This document shows, piece by piece, positions 1 through 7,807 of a stretch of DNA of 30,712 nt. The notes below the pieces were generated by a model. It was not told the DNA's origin. It saw only the letters and a list, made by a program, of their open reading frames with translations, and made no database searches. Both the position numbers and the translations under genes were made by a program. The stretch is taken from assembly GCA_034429745.1 (NCBI GenBank), contig DAOUFY010000083.1, forward strand, positions 1-30,712, in the 5' to 3' direction. This DNA is from JBAXBF01 sp034429745 (GTDB taxonomy: Bacteria; Chloroflexota; Anaerolineae; Anaerolineales; DRKV01). Numbering within the stretch: position 1 is the first letter of the stretch; each line of letters starts with the position of its first letter.

Positions 1-20
1 ATCTTTTAAAAAAGTTGAGT

Positions 21-26
21 TATAAT
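21..26 (+). promoter_or_regulatory. -10 box of the REC-GGDEF-EAL gene
   Basis: A perfect TATAAT ends only 11 bases before the ATG at 38, and no Shine-Dalgarno lies between them. The transcript would therefore have a leader of only a few bases. The -35 region falls at the window edge and cannot be judged. Confidence 0.45.
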
Positions 27-37
27 TACCATATATT

Positions 38-2731
38 ATGAAGAACGCACGCCTTCTTGTAATTGATGATGATAAAAGCTATTTACAATATATCGAAGAT
101 CTCCTTCGTGATTGCTCAATTGAGACTATAACTGCAGCAAGTCCATCCGAAGGATGGCAAGTTATTGAACAACAAGGATTGCCAGATGTAATTTTACTCG
201 ATATTTTAATGCCTCAAGAAGATGGATTTGCATTTTTATCTCGTTTTAAAGCACAATACCCCACTGAAGAAGTAAGAGTAATTATGGTTAGCAGCGTAGA
301 AGATGTAAATGATGTAATGAAGGCGTTACAGTTGGGAGCAGCAGATTATATTGCTAAACCATTTAAAGGCAAAGAACTTGTTGCGCGAATAGAAGCTCAA
401 ATTCGTATTGGCGAGTACATAAAGAGGTTAAAGGAAGAAGAAAAATTTTTTAGAAGCCTTGCGGAACATTTTCCTCATATAGTATATATCATTGAGTGCA
501 CAATAGATGAAAAACAAAAGTCTGTTGCTAACCTTGAAACTCGCTATATTAATAGCGGAGAAATACTCGGGTATTCAGTAGAAGAGTTATTCAACCCCGA
601 TTTTATCAGCAATGTGCATCATGAGGATGTTAATAGAGTGAAGGAATACTGGCAAGCATTGCTTGAAGGTGAGGATGGGATTATTGAATACCGCGTATTA
701 TCAAAAAGCGGTTCTTGGGAATGGATTCAATCAAGAGCTAGTCTTTTAGATTGTTTTGAGAATAAAGTAAATATTCTAGCTACGGTTAAAATCATAACAA
801 CTCAAAAGAAACTTGAAATCCTTGAACGAGATAGACATCAAGTCTTAGAGATGATCGCTCGCGATGAACCGCTAGAAATCATACTCAAGAGAATTGGTGA
901 ACTTATTGAAAAACAGCGTGAGCATTGTGTAGGAAGAATATACCTATTCAATGAGGGTCATTACAACACTTCAACAAACGATTTACGTCTAGTACGCTGG
1001 GTAGATATTCAAGGAAGTGTTTATGGAATGGAAAGCTGTTTTACTAAGCAATCCGACAATTTATGTCAAAAATTTTTGGATGAGAATAATTCTTTTATGG
1101 TCCCAGCAGTTAGTCAGCGGCTCGATGAATCCATCTTTGAAATTTGCCGAGTGTGCAAATATCTAAAAAATCAAGAGAGGTCAATTTGGTGCTTGCCTAT
1201 AAAATCAAGTGAAGGAGAACTGTTAGGTTTATTATCGGTGTGTTTTAAGGCAAGTGAAAATGGCTTTGCAAATGATTTAAATCTAATTGAGTTAGCAATA
1301 CACTTAGCAGGATTAGCTTTAGAACGCTATAGTTTACGATTGCGTTTGTTATACCAGACTCAGCATGATGGCTTAACAGGCTTGCCCAACTTATATACTT
1401 TTATAGATACACTTCAGCAATGCGTCAGTGAAGCGGAAAAGAATGGTACTTATTTGGGGGTACTATTATTAGATATTGATCGTTTCAGTCGAGTTAATGA
1501 GATGTTTGGGCATGGCATTGGGGATGGAGTATTATTGTTAAGTGCTGCCAGATTGCAAGAGTTTGTTGATGATATTGAGTCTGTTGCCAGAATTAGTGCG
1601 GATAATTTTGCAATTATTCTAAAAGAAATATATGATTTGCCTGTCATATTAAGCATCGCGCAAAGTGTGATTGAAAGGTTTCGAGAACCATTTATCATCG
1701 GGAAAAACGAGATAATGCTTAGTGTCAGTGTTGGTGTAAGTGTTTATCCAGATGATGGAAAAGACGGAGCAACTTTACTTAAATATGCTGATTATGCGTT
1801 GCAATGGGCAAAAAAGGGCGGCCGGGATGATTTTAAGAGGTATTCGCCTAAAATGGGGGAATCAGTTATAAAAAAGATGGAAATGGAGAACCATCTGCGA
1901 AGGGCCGTTGAACGTAAAGAGTTTTCTTTGGTATTCCAACCACTTGTTACTGTAAGCAGCAATGAAATTTTTGCATTAGAAGCCTTACTCCGTTGGAATT
2001 CACCAGAGTTAGGTTTTGTTCTTCCATCAGAATTTATACCAGTTGCAGAAGATACTGGACTCATTGTGCCTATAGGCATGTGGGTGTTTGGGGAGGCGTG
2101 TAAATATAGCCAATTGCTGATTGAACAGGGTTATCATGATATTGTCATAGCTATTAATATTTCAGCGTTACAATTTCAACGCGATGATTTTATTTCAAAT
2201 GTTGTATATCAAATAAAAAGACATAATATTCCAGCAGGAAACATCCATATTGAAGTAACGGAAAGTGTGGTGATGGATGACATTCAACGCGCTGCCGCAC
2301 GATTGAAAAAATTGAGGTCTTTAGGAATACAAATATGGATTGATGACTTTGGAACAGGTTATTCGTCGTTACAATACTTGCATTGGCTGCCGGTGAATGG
2401 GCTTAAAAATGATCGTATGTTTATATGGAATGCCGTGAAATCATCAAATGGAAACAAATCGGATGAAGAAAAAGCTGAAGAAGAAAAAGCTGAAGAAGGA
2501 AAAGAAATAAAAGATGATTTTGCGTTTTTTAATGCCATAGTCCAATTGGGACACAGCTTGAATCTGCGTGTTTTGGCAGAAGGAGTTGAAACTGAAGAAC
2601 AGTTACAACTCCTTCGCCGAATGAATTGTGATTATGCACAAGGTTTTCTGTTTTCAAAACCTTTACCAATGAATGAAATTATTAAAGTTTTGAAGCAGCA
2701 CGTAAAGCCCTCCAAACCCGCTCTGGAGTGA
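38..2731 (+). CDS. Response regulator with PAS, GAF, degenerate GGDEF and EAL domains; probable c-di-GMP phosphodiesterase
   Basis: This 897-residue protein reads in order: receiver domain (about 1-120; acidic pocket D10-D12, phospho-acceptor D55, K107), PAS sensor (about 130-260), GAF sensor (about 270-430), GGDEF domain (about 445-610) and EAL domain (about 630-890). The cyclase signature is replaced by SADNF at 520-524 and there is no RxxD inhibitory site, so cyclase activity is probably lost. The EAL domain keeps EALLRW (E648), an NIS motif, the EVTES motif, DDFGTGYS, EGVET and QGFLFSKPLP, so it should hydrolyse c-di-GMP to pGpG. A phosphorelay input plus PAS and GAF ligands would set its activity. 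No transmembrane segment is visible, so it should be cytoplasmic. An acidic repeat lies inside the EAL domain. No cognate histidine kinase is in the window. Two PilZ genes at 10.8-12.2 kb are possible downstream receptors. Confidence 0.93.
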   Translation: MKNARLLVIDDDKSYLQYIEDLLRDCSIETITAASPSEGWQVIEQQGLPDVILLDILMPQEDGFAFLSRFKAQYPTEEVRVIMVSSVEDVNDVMKALQLGAADYIAKPFKGKELVARIEAQIRIGEYIKRLKEEEKFFRSLAEHFPHIVYIIECTIDEKQKSVANLETRYINSGEILGYSVEELFNPDFISNVHHEDVNRVKEYWQALLEGEDGIIEYRVLSKSGSWEWIQSRASLLDCFENKVNILATVKIITTQKKLEILERDRHQVLEMIARDEPLEIILKRIGELIEKQREHCVGRIYLFNEGHYNTSTNDLRLVRWVDIQGSVYGMESCFTKQSDNLCQKFLDENNSFMVPAVSQRLDESIFEICRVCKYLKNQERSIWCLPIKSSEGELLGLLSVCFKASENGFANDLNLIELAIHLAGLALERYSLRLRLLYQTQHDGLTGLPNLYTFIDTLQQCVSEAEKNGTYLGVLLLDIDRFSRVNEMFGHGIGDGVLLLSAARLQEFVDDIESVARISADNFAIILKEIYDLPVILSIAQSVIERFREPFIIGKNEIMLSVSVGVSVYPDDGKDGATLLKYADYALQWAKKGGRDDFKRYSPKMGESVIKKMEMENHLRRAVERKEFSLVFQPLVTVSSNEIFALEALLRWNSPELGFVLPSEFIPVAEDTGLIVPIGMWVFGEACKYSQLLIEQGYHDIVIAINISALQFQRDDFISNVVYQIKRHNIPAGNIHIEVTESVVMDDIQRAAARLKKLRSLGIQIWIDDFGTGYSSLQYLHWLPVNGLKNDRMFIWNAVKSSNGNKSDEEKAEEEKAEEGKEIKDDFAFFNAIVQLGHSLNLRVLAEGVETEEQLQLLRRMNCDYAQGFLFSKPLPMNEIIKVLKQHVKPSKPALE
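2465..2494 (+). repeat. Exact 15-bp tandem repeat inside the EAL domain
   Basis: Two identical 15-base units (gaagaaaaagctgaa) sit head to tail, followed by a degenerate partial third. They encode EEKAE twice at residues 810-819, within a roughly 25-residue Lys/Glu-rich insert. The insert lies between the DDFGTGYS/LKNDR part and the helix leading to EGVET. Because the unit is 15 bases, slippage would change length but keep the frame. Confidence 0.85.
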
Positions 2732-5540
2732 GCGGTAAATTTCTTATCCATACCCCGGTTGCGTGATGAATAGCGTTAACCAAAGCTGGAGCAACTCCAT
2801 CAATGGCGATCTCTGAGATGGATTTCGCACCATAGGGTCCCGTAGGTTCATCAGTCTGAACGAACATTACCTTCATTTCCGGAATTTCGTTCGATTTAAA
2901 AATATGATAGGGTCCCAGTTTGGCATTAAGGATGCGCCCATTTTCATCGAAATATAAATCTTCGCATTGGGCGAAACCGAGAGCTTGGAGCATGCCTCCT
3001 TCAACTTGTCCAGAAGCTGTAATTGGGTTAATCACTCTGCCACAATCAACAATCATTAACAAGTTTTCGGCTTTAATCTCTCCTGTCTCCGTATCTACAA
3101 CGACTTCAACGAATTGAGCTGCAGTTGGCGGGGGACTTACAAGGCTTGTAAATGAAGCTGAAGCGATAATTTGATGTTGACTGTGCCAGTGCAAGCTGTC
3201 CAATGCGATTTCGGCAAGGGTAACTGATTTTCCTTTGGGACTGAATACTTTACGATCACGCAATATAAGGGATGAGGGGTTATCTACTCCCAACATGGTG
3301 GCAGCATGTTCGAGAATTTGGCGGCGTACTTCTGCTGCTGCTTTATAGACAGCACCGCCGGTGATGTACGTAGTGCAGCTAGCATAAGCACCTGTATCAA
3401 AGGGAGTAAAATCTGTATCTGCGGCATAAACAATGATATCTTCAGTTGGAACACCAAGGGTTTCGGCAGCAATCTGAGCAAGGATTGTATCAGATCCCGT
3501 GCCAATGTCAGTGGAACCAGTAAGCAAATTAAATGACCCATCATCATTAATTTTGATAGTAACAGACGCCATATCCAAGCCTGCTACTCCGCTGCCATGC
3601 ATGACTAAAGCCATGCCAATTCCACGCTTTAGTGGTAAATTTGAACGCATGTTTTCTTCTTTGTATTGCTTGCGTTTGTTGTAGTAGTCTGTTTCCTTTA
3701 AACCTATCTCAAGGCATTGATCAATCCCGCTTGTGGATAAGGTTTGGGGATGCCCTTTACGTCCTTCGCCTAGTTCGGTAGCGAGGTACATTGTTTCACC
3801 CACTTTGAGAATGTTTTTCTGCTTAAACTTTACTACATCCAATTTAAGCTTTTCGGCGATTTCTTCCATGAGAACTTCAAGAGCGAAGGTTTCTTGCATT
3901 GTACCGTAACCGCGGAAAGCTCCACTAATAGGCTTGTTCGTATAAACCACATCTGAAATGAAACGCGCATGAGGTGGATTATATAAAGTTAACCCTTTAA
4001 AACCGCCTACCATTTGAACCGTCAATCCGTGGGTGGCATAAGCCCCTGTATCACCAATTACGTACAACTCCATCGCAACGACTTCGTCACCTTTTAATCC
4101 AACTTTGTAGCGAATGATTTGGTTGTGGCGAGTTCGTGAGCTGGTGAATTCTTGGCGACGAGTGTATTCCATACGGACGGGACGACCCGTAGCAATGGTA
4201 AGGTGAGCACATAGATCTTCAAGAACGACTTCTTGTTTGTTTCCAAACCCACCTCCAATGCGAGGTTTTACCACACGGATCTTTTTAACTGGCAAACCGA
4301 TTAATGGGGCGATAATACGGCGCGCATGATAGGGTACTTGGGTACTGGTGCGGACATGCAGCCGATCATCTTCATCCCAATAGGTAATACAAACGTGAGG
4401 TTCAAGGTGAGCATGCTGTTGTTTGGGAGTTGTGTATTCCCCTTCAAAGATATGGTCGCATTGGGCAAATGTTTCATCAACATTTCCAACTTCAGCTTCT
4501 ATATGATAGACAATGTTATGTTTAGCGTCATAGATGCCGGGGGAATCATCCTCATCATGAATGACGGGAGCACCGTCTTTCATTGCCTCTATAGGGTCAA
4601 GCACGTGAGGGAGAACTTCATACTCAACTTCTATCAAGCGTAATGCACGTTCAGCTATTTGGGGGGTTTCGGCAGCAACAACAGCAACCCGGTCTCCGAC
4701 ATAGCGGACTTTATTATCCAAACTGACCTGATCATAAGGTTCGGGTTGAGGGTAACTTTGTCCACCTGAAGCGTATTTGACGCGTGGGATATCTTTGTAT
4801 GTAAGAACGGCATGCACACCGGGTAAAGCCTTTGCTTTGCTTGTGTCAATATTTTTTATGCGTGCATGAGCATGTGGGCTCGTCAGTAATGCTCCATAAA
4901 GCATTCCCGGCATAGTATAATCATCAGTAAAAACAGGGTAACCTTTAGCTAACTTGACGGCATCGACTTTTTGAACGGGCTTTCCTACGACCTGTAGCTC
5001 TTCATATTTGCTCATCTCGGGGGGAGTATAGGTCGGAGGAAGCTCAATTTCCTCAGGTACTGGCTCACCGCGCAGCCATTGAGCAGCTCGTTCAACAGCA
5101 TCAATAATTTTTACATAACCAGTACAACGGCATAATACCCCACTTAGGGCTTCTCCAATCTCTTCGCGACTAGGCTTTGGGTTTTTATCCAATAATGCTT
5201 TGGCAGTTAAAATTTGAGCTGGTGTACAATAACCACATTGAATAGCTCCAGTTTCGATAAAAGCCTGCTGAATGGGGTGGATTTCATGACGCGAGCTTAG
5301 ACCTTCAAGAGTAATGATTTCTTTACCTTGTACGTCTTGAGCTTTTGTCATACAGCTGGTTATTGGTTGGTTGTTTATGAGCACTGTACACATACCACAA
5401 TCGCCCTCGCTGCAGCCATTTTTTACACTGTACATACCTAAACTGCGTAGCAAAGAAAGCAAGTTTTGACCGGGTTCGCAAGTGGTTTCGACCTTTTTTC
5501 CGTTGAGAATGAATGACAAAGGAATTGAATTTTGACTCAT
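2682..5540 (-). CDS. Xanthine dehydrogenase/aldehyde oxidoreductase family protein, fused [2Fe-2S] and molybdopterin-binding subunits
   Basis: This 952-residue molybdenum hydroxylase hydroxylates a heteroaromatic or aldehyde substrate using water. Residues 1-160 carry two [2Fe-2S] clusters: the plant-ferredoxin type uses C43, C48, C51 and C63, and the helical type uses C102, C105, C137 and C139. Residues from about 180 onward form the molybdopterin-cytosine-dinucleotide-binding part, with GGGFGNKQ, GAFRGYG and a probable catalytic E910 in GAKSISEIA. The FeS-Mo order in one chain resembles the Mop-type aldehyde oxidoreductases (about 907 residues). The start at 5540 has a good AGGAG just upstream. 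It follows a flavoprotein-like gene by 19 bases, as in xanthine dehydrogenase operons. No molybdenum cofactor maturation gene is nearby. The substrate cannot be told from sequence. Its 3' end overlaps the convergent EAL gene by 50 bp. Confidence 0.93.
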   Translation of the reverse strand: MSQNSIPLSFILNGKKVETTCEPGQNLLSLLRSLGMYSVKNGCSEGDCGMCTVLINNQPITSCMTKAQDVQGKEIITLEGLSSRHEIHPIQQAFIETGAIQCGYCTPAQILTAKALLDKNPKPSREEIGEALSGVLCRCTGYVKIIDAVERAAQWLRGEPVPEEIELPPTYTPPEMSKYEELQVVGKPVQKVDAVKLAKGYPVFTDDYTMPGMLYGALLTSPHAHARIKNIDTSKAKALPGVHAVLTYKDIPRVKYASGGQSYPQPEPYDQVSLDNKVRYVGDRVAVVAAETPQIAERALRLIEVEYEVLPHVLDPIEAMKDGAPVIHDEDDSPGIYDAKHNIVYHIEAEVGNVDETFAQCDHIFEGEYTTPKQQHAHLEPHVCITYWDEDDRLHVRTSTQVPYHARRIIAPLIGLPVKKIRVVKPRIGGGFGNKQEVVLEDLCAHLTIATGRPVRMEYTRRQEFTSSRTRHNQIIRYKVGLKGDEVVAMELYVIGDTGAYATHGLTVQMVGGFKGLTLYNPPHARFISDVVYTNKPISGAFRGYGTMQETFALEVLMEEIAEKLKLDVVKFKQKNILKVGETMYLATELGEGRKGHPQTLSTSGIDQCLEIGLKETDYYNKRKQYKEENMRSNLPLKRGIGMALVMHGSGVAGLDMASVTIKINDDGSFNLLTGSTDIGTGSDTILAQIAAETLGVPTEDIIVYAADTDFTPFDTGAYASCTTYITGGAVYKAAAEVRRQILEHAATMLGVDNPSSLILRDRKVFSPKGKSVTLAEIALDSLHWHSQHQIIASASFTSLVSPPPTAAQFVEVVVDTETGEIKAENLLMIVDCGRVINPITASGQVEGGMLQALGFAQCEDLYFDENGRILNAKLGPYHIFKSNEIPEMKVMFVQTDEPTGPYGAKSISEIAIDGVAPALVNAIHHATGVWIRNLPLTPERVWRALRAASKL

Positions 5541-5559
5541 AGTGAAATTCTCCTTAAAA

Positions 5560-6225
5560 TCAAGATAAACATGCTGACAGGGCGCGTTTTGTTACGACAG
5601 CTGCCATTTCTCGGCGATATTCCGAACTAGCTAAGTAGTTACTTTTGGGATTTACTTCTTGCTTAACAGCTTCAGCGACCCGAAGGATAGATTCGGATGT
5701 TAAGGGATTGTTGATTAATAGCTCTACACTTTTTGCAGTGTGGACACCTTCTTCCCAAACTCCCGTTAAGGCAAGAATTGCTTTTTTTACGATATCTCCT
5801 TCCATAATTACTGAAGCGACTGCTGAAATTAAGGGATTGTCAGAAGGAGTGCGGCGGATATGGGCTTCACCAAAATAGCGTTGGTTCATATCAGCTAAAA
5901 TTTTTATTTCGATAATTTTGCTCACCGCACCTTGACGATTTAGAAAATCTTCTATGGATTCTTCTTTGTCGTCAGTAACGATAACGGTTTCACAAGCCAT
6001 CAAAGCAGCAGTATAATGGGAAGACCAGCGTATGCCGTTAGCAACTTTATATTCATTGCGTTTATGCCATGCAGTTTCACAGCTGAGTGCATTTTTTATC
6101 GGCAAAGGGCACAAGGGATGGTCGTAAATTTCCTGCAAAGGTGCTTCAGCTTTAAAAATAATGTACTGGCTATAACTTATTGGTGATTGTTTTTGAGCAC
6201 GTTCAGTTATGTTATTATTTGACAT
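5560..6225 (-). CDS. Short flavoprotein-like subunit of a molybdenum hydroxylase, CO-dehydrogenase flavoprotein C-terminal domain
   Basis: This 221-residue protein matches the C-terminal domain of CoxM/XdhB-type FAD subunits over about 115-220: a RRTPSDNPLISAVAS-like strand, a LTGVWEEG turn, and the closing helix SSEYRREMAAVVTKRAL. FAD subunits of this family are usually near 290 residues and carry an N-terminal GG-T-(D/N) FAD loop. I see no such motif in the first 110 residues, which look divergent. It may not bind FAD, or it may bind in an unusual way, acting as a structural partner. The ATG at 6225 has AGGAG at ideal spacing. It is first in a two-gene operon with the FeS/Mo subunit. Confidence 0.7.
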   Translation of the reverse strand: MSNNNITERAQKQSPISYSQYIIFKAEAPLQEIYDHPLCPLPIKNALSCETAWHKRNEYKVANGIRWSSHYTAALMACETVIVTDDKEESIEDFLNRQGAVSKIIEIKILADMNQRYFGEAHIRRTPSDNPLISAVASVIMEGDIVKKAILALTGVWEEGVHTAKSVELLINNPLTSESILRVAEAVKQEVNPKSNYLASSEYRREMAAVVTKRALSACLS

Positions 6226-6256
6226 AAGCTTCTCCTTATAGAACCTTTCTCAAAGC

Positions 6257-6265
6257 ATTATACCA
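6257..6265 (-). promoter_or_regulatory. Extended -10 promoter of the molybdenum hydroxylase operon
   Basis: On the minus strand the sequence reads TGGTATAAT, an extended -10 (TGnTATAAT), about 31 bases before the ATG at 6225. No strong -35 box is seen, which is common with extended -10 promoters. Confidence 0.5.
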
Positions 6266-6350
6266 TGATTTTATGACATGAATTGTGAAAATTATTTATA
6301 GAGAACAACCGAACTATCGTGAAGAAGAATAGCATCGCTAAGGGTAGCCC

Positions 6351-6378
6351 TTGATTTTTTAGAGGTTGATAGTATAAT
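6351..6378 (+). promoter_or_regulatory. Promoter of tRNA-Gly
   Basis: TTGATT at 6351-6356 and TATAAT at 6373-6378 are separated by 16 bases, placing transcription start near 6385, about 18 bases before the tRNA. Confidence 0.65.
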
Positions 6379-6402
6379 AGATTTACTATTGTTCTAGGTT
6401 AT

Positions 6403-6474
6403 GCGGGTGTCGCCAAGTGGTAAGGCAGTAGCTTCCCAAGCTACCATTCGTGGGTTCGAATCCCATCACCCGCT
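6403..6474 (+). tRNA. tRNA-Gly (anticodon CCC)
   Basis: A complete cloverleaf of 72 bases folds by eye. The acceptor stem is GCGGGTG/CACCCGC, the D arm carries AAGTGGTAAGGC, and the anticodon stem is GTAGC/GCTAC with loop TTCCCAA (anticodon CCC at 6435-6437). The T arm is GTGGG/CCCAT with a TTCGAAT loop. The discriminator base is T, as usual for bacterial tRNA-Gly. The CCA end is not encoded (TTA follows position 6474), so it must be added after transcription. Confidence 0.97.
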
Positions 6475-6739
6475 TTATATAGGGGTGCATACAAGATTCT
6501 ATATCTATAAGCCAAATGTGGCAAAAGCTGTTTCCGATTAAAGACAATTAAACCTATAACGCTTTGTTTATCTAATAGCGCCCTTTTCGTTCTGCGTGAT
6601 GAGGGATAAGATTTATTCCTTTATTAAGAAATTTTATGTTTGATAAAATGATTATTTAAAGTTTTATTGGGCATAGTTACATACTTATCAATTCCGCTGA
6701 CAAAATATACAAAAATAACCCTTATATTTACAACGAATC

Positions 6740-6769
6740 TTGCCACTTCTACTGCCACTATGTTATAAT
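6740..6769 (+). promoter_or_regulatory. Candidate promoter TTGCCA-18-TATAAT
   Basis: TTGCCA at 6740-6745 and TATAAT at 6764-6769 have an 18-base spacer. Start of transcription would fall near 6776, exactly at an in-frame GTG of the small open frame that follows. Confidence 0.45.
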
Positions 6770-6775
6770 CTAGTT

Positions 6776-6931
6776 GTGGAATTACTAAAACGATTTATAG
6801 AATCCATCGCCTGTTCAATAGTCTTAATAGGCAATAGCCTATATATTATTTCGCTGCTGATTATCCTTGCCATTTTATGTTTCTTCGTAGGCGCTGCTGT
6901 TTATGTTTTGATAAACACTATCTTTCATTGA
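6776..6931 (+). CDS. Possible small hydrophobic membrane peptide (51 residues)
   Basis: From the GTG at 6776 a 51-residue peptide begins VELLKRFIES and continues with a long hydrophobic stretch (about residues 11-47), enough for one long or two short membrane spans, ending NTIFH. The open frame extends back to a TTG at 6740, but that codon lies in the -35 box of the candidate promoter, so the GTG at the predicted transcript 5' end is preferred. No Shine-Dalgarno is possible in that arrangement. I recognise no family. Small hydrophobic peptides of this shape include toxins, regulators of membrane complexes and spurious frames. Confidence 0.3.
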   Translation: MELLKRFIESIACSIVLIGNSLYIISLLIILAILCFFVGAAVYVLINTIFH

Positions 6932-7127
6932 TTTCAACGCTTCAATTTCAACACGTTCCATTGCCAACGCCCACACCACCCAGCAGCTTGACTTCGTTAT
7001 CAGATTCCACGGTGCTACGCCGATAATCTTTGCAGCTTATATCAAGGTGTATGTTTTGCTTGCTCGCCTTGCTCTTACGCCGTGAAAGTAAGAGGCTGAG
7101 TTTAAATACTTTTTCAATCACAATTTA

Positions 7128-7160
7128 TTGACTTTAGTCTAAATGTTGATAAAATATAAT
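7128..7160 (+). promoter_or_regulatory. Candidate promoter of the first structured RNA
   Basis: TTGACT at 7128-7133 is followed after 16 bases by TAAAAT (7150-7155), and a perfect TATAAT (7155-7160) overlaps its end. Either -10 would start transcription within or just before the RNA's closing stem. Confidence 0.45.
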
Positions 7161-7246
7161 TGCGCTTGAGTGTGGAGAATCAGGCACCACTTACCCGAGA
7201 GGGATAATGCCGGGGAGCCTGTCCGGCCAAGCGCATTTTTGTTTTT
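7161..7246 (+). ncRNA. Candidate structured RNA 1, unassigned
   Basis: An 8-bp perfect closing stem, TGCGCTTG (7161-7168) with CAAGCGCA (7228-7235), encloses three possible hairpins. These are GTGG/CCAC, CCC-GAGA-GGG and GCCGG/CCGGC with a 9-base loop. The 3' strand of the closing stem runs directly into TTTTTGTTTTT, as at an intrinsic terminator. A promoter-like sequence lies immediately upstream and no open frame covers it. It is not a tRNA (no T-loop consensus), not SRP RNA (no GGAA-loop core) and matches no riboswitch I know. Stems were found by eye only. Confidence 0.35.
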
Positions 7247-7433
7247 GCTTCTACAATAGTATTCTCTCTTCATGGTGTAGGAGCTTACAATGTCTATAAG
7301 ATGGAAGATTTACTTTTTCGATACCAATGCTTTCTCTATCATGAGTAATTATTCCCCCTTACTATGAATTGTTCTATCACCTAGATGCTTACTCATCCAT
7401 ACCAGCATTTTGTATAGAAAATAACCGCAATTC

Positions 7434-7442
7434 TGCTATAAT
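7434..7442 (+). promoter_or_regulatory. Extended -10 before the second structured RNA
   Basis: TGCTATAAT (TGn plus a perfect TATAAT) ends three bases before the A-run that opens the closing stem of the second candidate RNA. Confidence 0.4.
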
Positions 7443-7445
7443 ATT

Positions 7446-7530
7446 AAAAAGCCAATGGTGTATTCTGCCCAAAAGCACAGCCATATAATGGCAGGGTTGA
7501 GGTGGCGGGCGGCCTCAAATGGCTTTTTCT
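7446..7530 (+). ncRNA. Candidate structured RNA 2, unassigned
   Basis: A 9-bp closing stem, AAAAAGCCA (7446-7454) with TGGCTTTTT (7520-7528), encloses two clear hairpins, GCCAT-ATA-ATGGC and TTGAGG/CCTCAA with a 10-base loop, plus a weak GTG/CAC pair. The stem's 3' arm supplies its own U-tract, so it can end as an intrinsic terminator. Size and layout (one closing stem, about three inner hairpins, U-rich end, promoter just upstream) resemble the candidate at 7161-7246, although the sequences differ. Family unknown. It could also be only a terminator-like fold. Confidence 0.33.
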
Positions 7531-7801
7531 AATTTTCCTTTCCTTTTCAATAAGCCGATTATACAACTGTATCACTTTTATCTTGAGAAACATTTCGATA
7601 AATATTATTCTGTCATCCCAAGCTTTTCATTGCCTGTCCTCTCAGCCTTGATGAAAATCATGAAGTACCGAATAATAATCGGTGCTGTCTTGGGATTAAT
7701 CTCTTAGTCGGCAAAGTGGGTGGCTAAGATTGACAAAATAGTGGACTGTTGCAACAATATCTCAGCGCAGAAATAACCTAGTCTTATTCTGAAATACAGC
7801 A

Positions 7802-7807
7802 TATAAT
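7802..7807 (+). promoter_or_regulatory. -10 box of the PfkB fusion gene
   Basis: TATAAT lies 48 bases before the ATG at 7856. The -35 position has no good match, so this is tentative. Confidence 0.35.

Noticed and set aside
4326..4643. 105-residue plus-strand open frame inside the molybdenum hydroxylase gene
   Set aside because: It is antisense to a strongly conserved coding region and has no family features.
7161..7246. Reading of the first RNA candidate as SRP RNA, tRNA or 6S RNA
   Set aside because: It lacks the GGAA-capped SRP core, the TTC-loop of tRNA and the long bubble of 6S RNA. Size and conserved bases do not fit.
7519..7707. 62-residue open frame on the plus strand beginning in the second RNA candidate
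   Set aside because: No ribosome binding site, composition unlike a protein, and its start lies in the closing stem/terminator of the RNA candidate.
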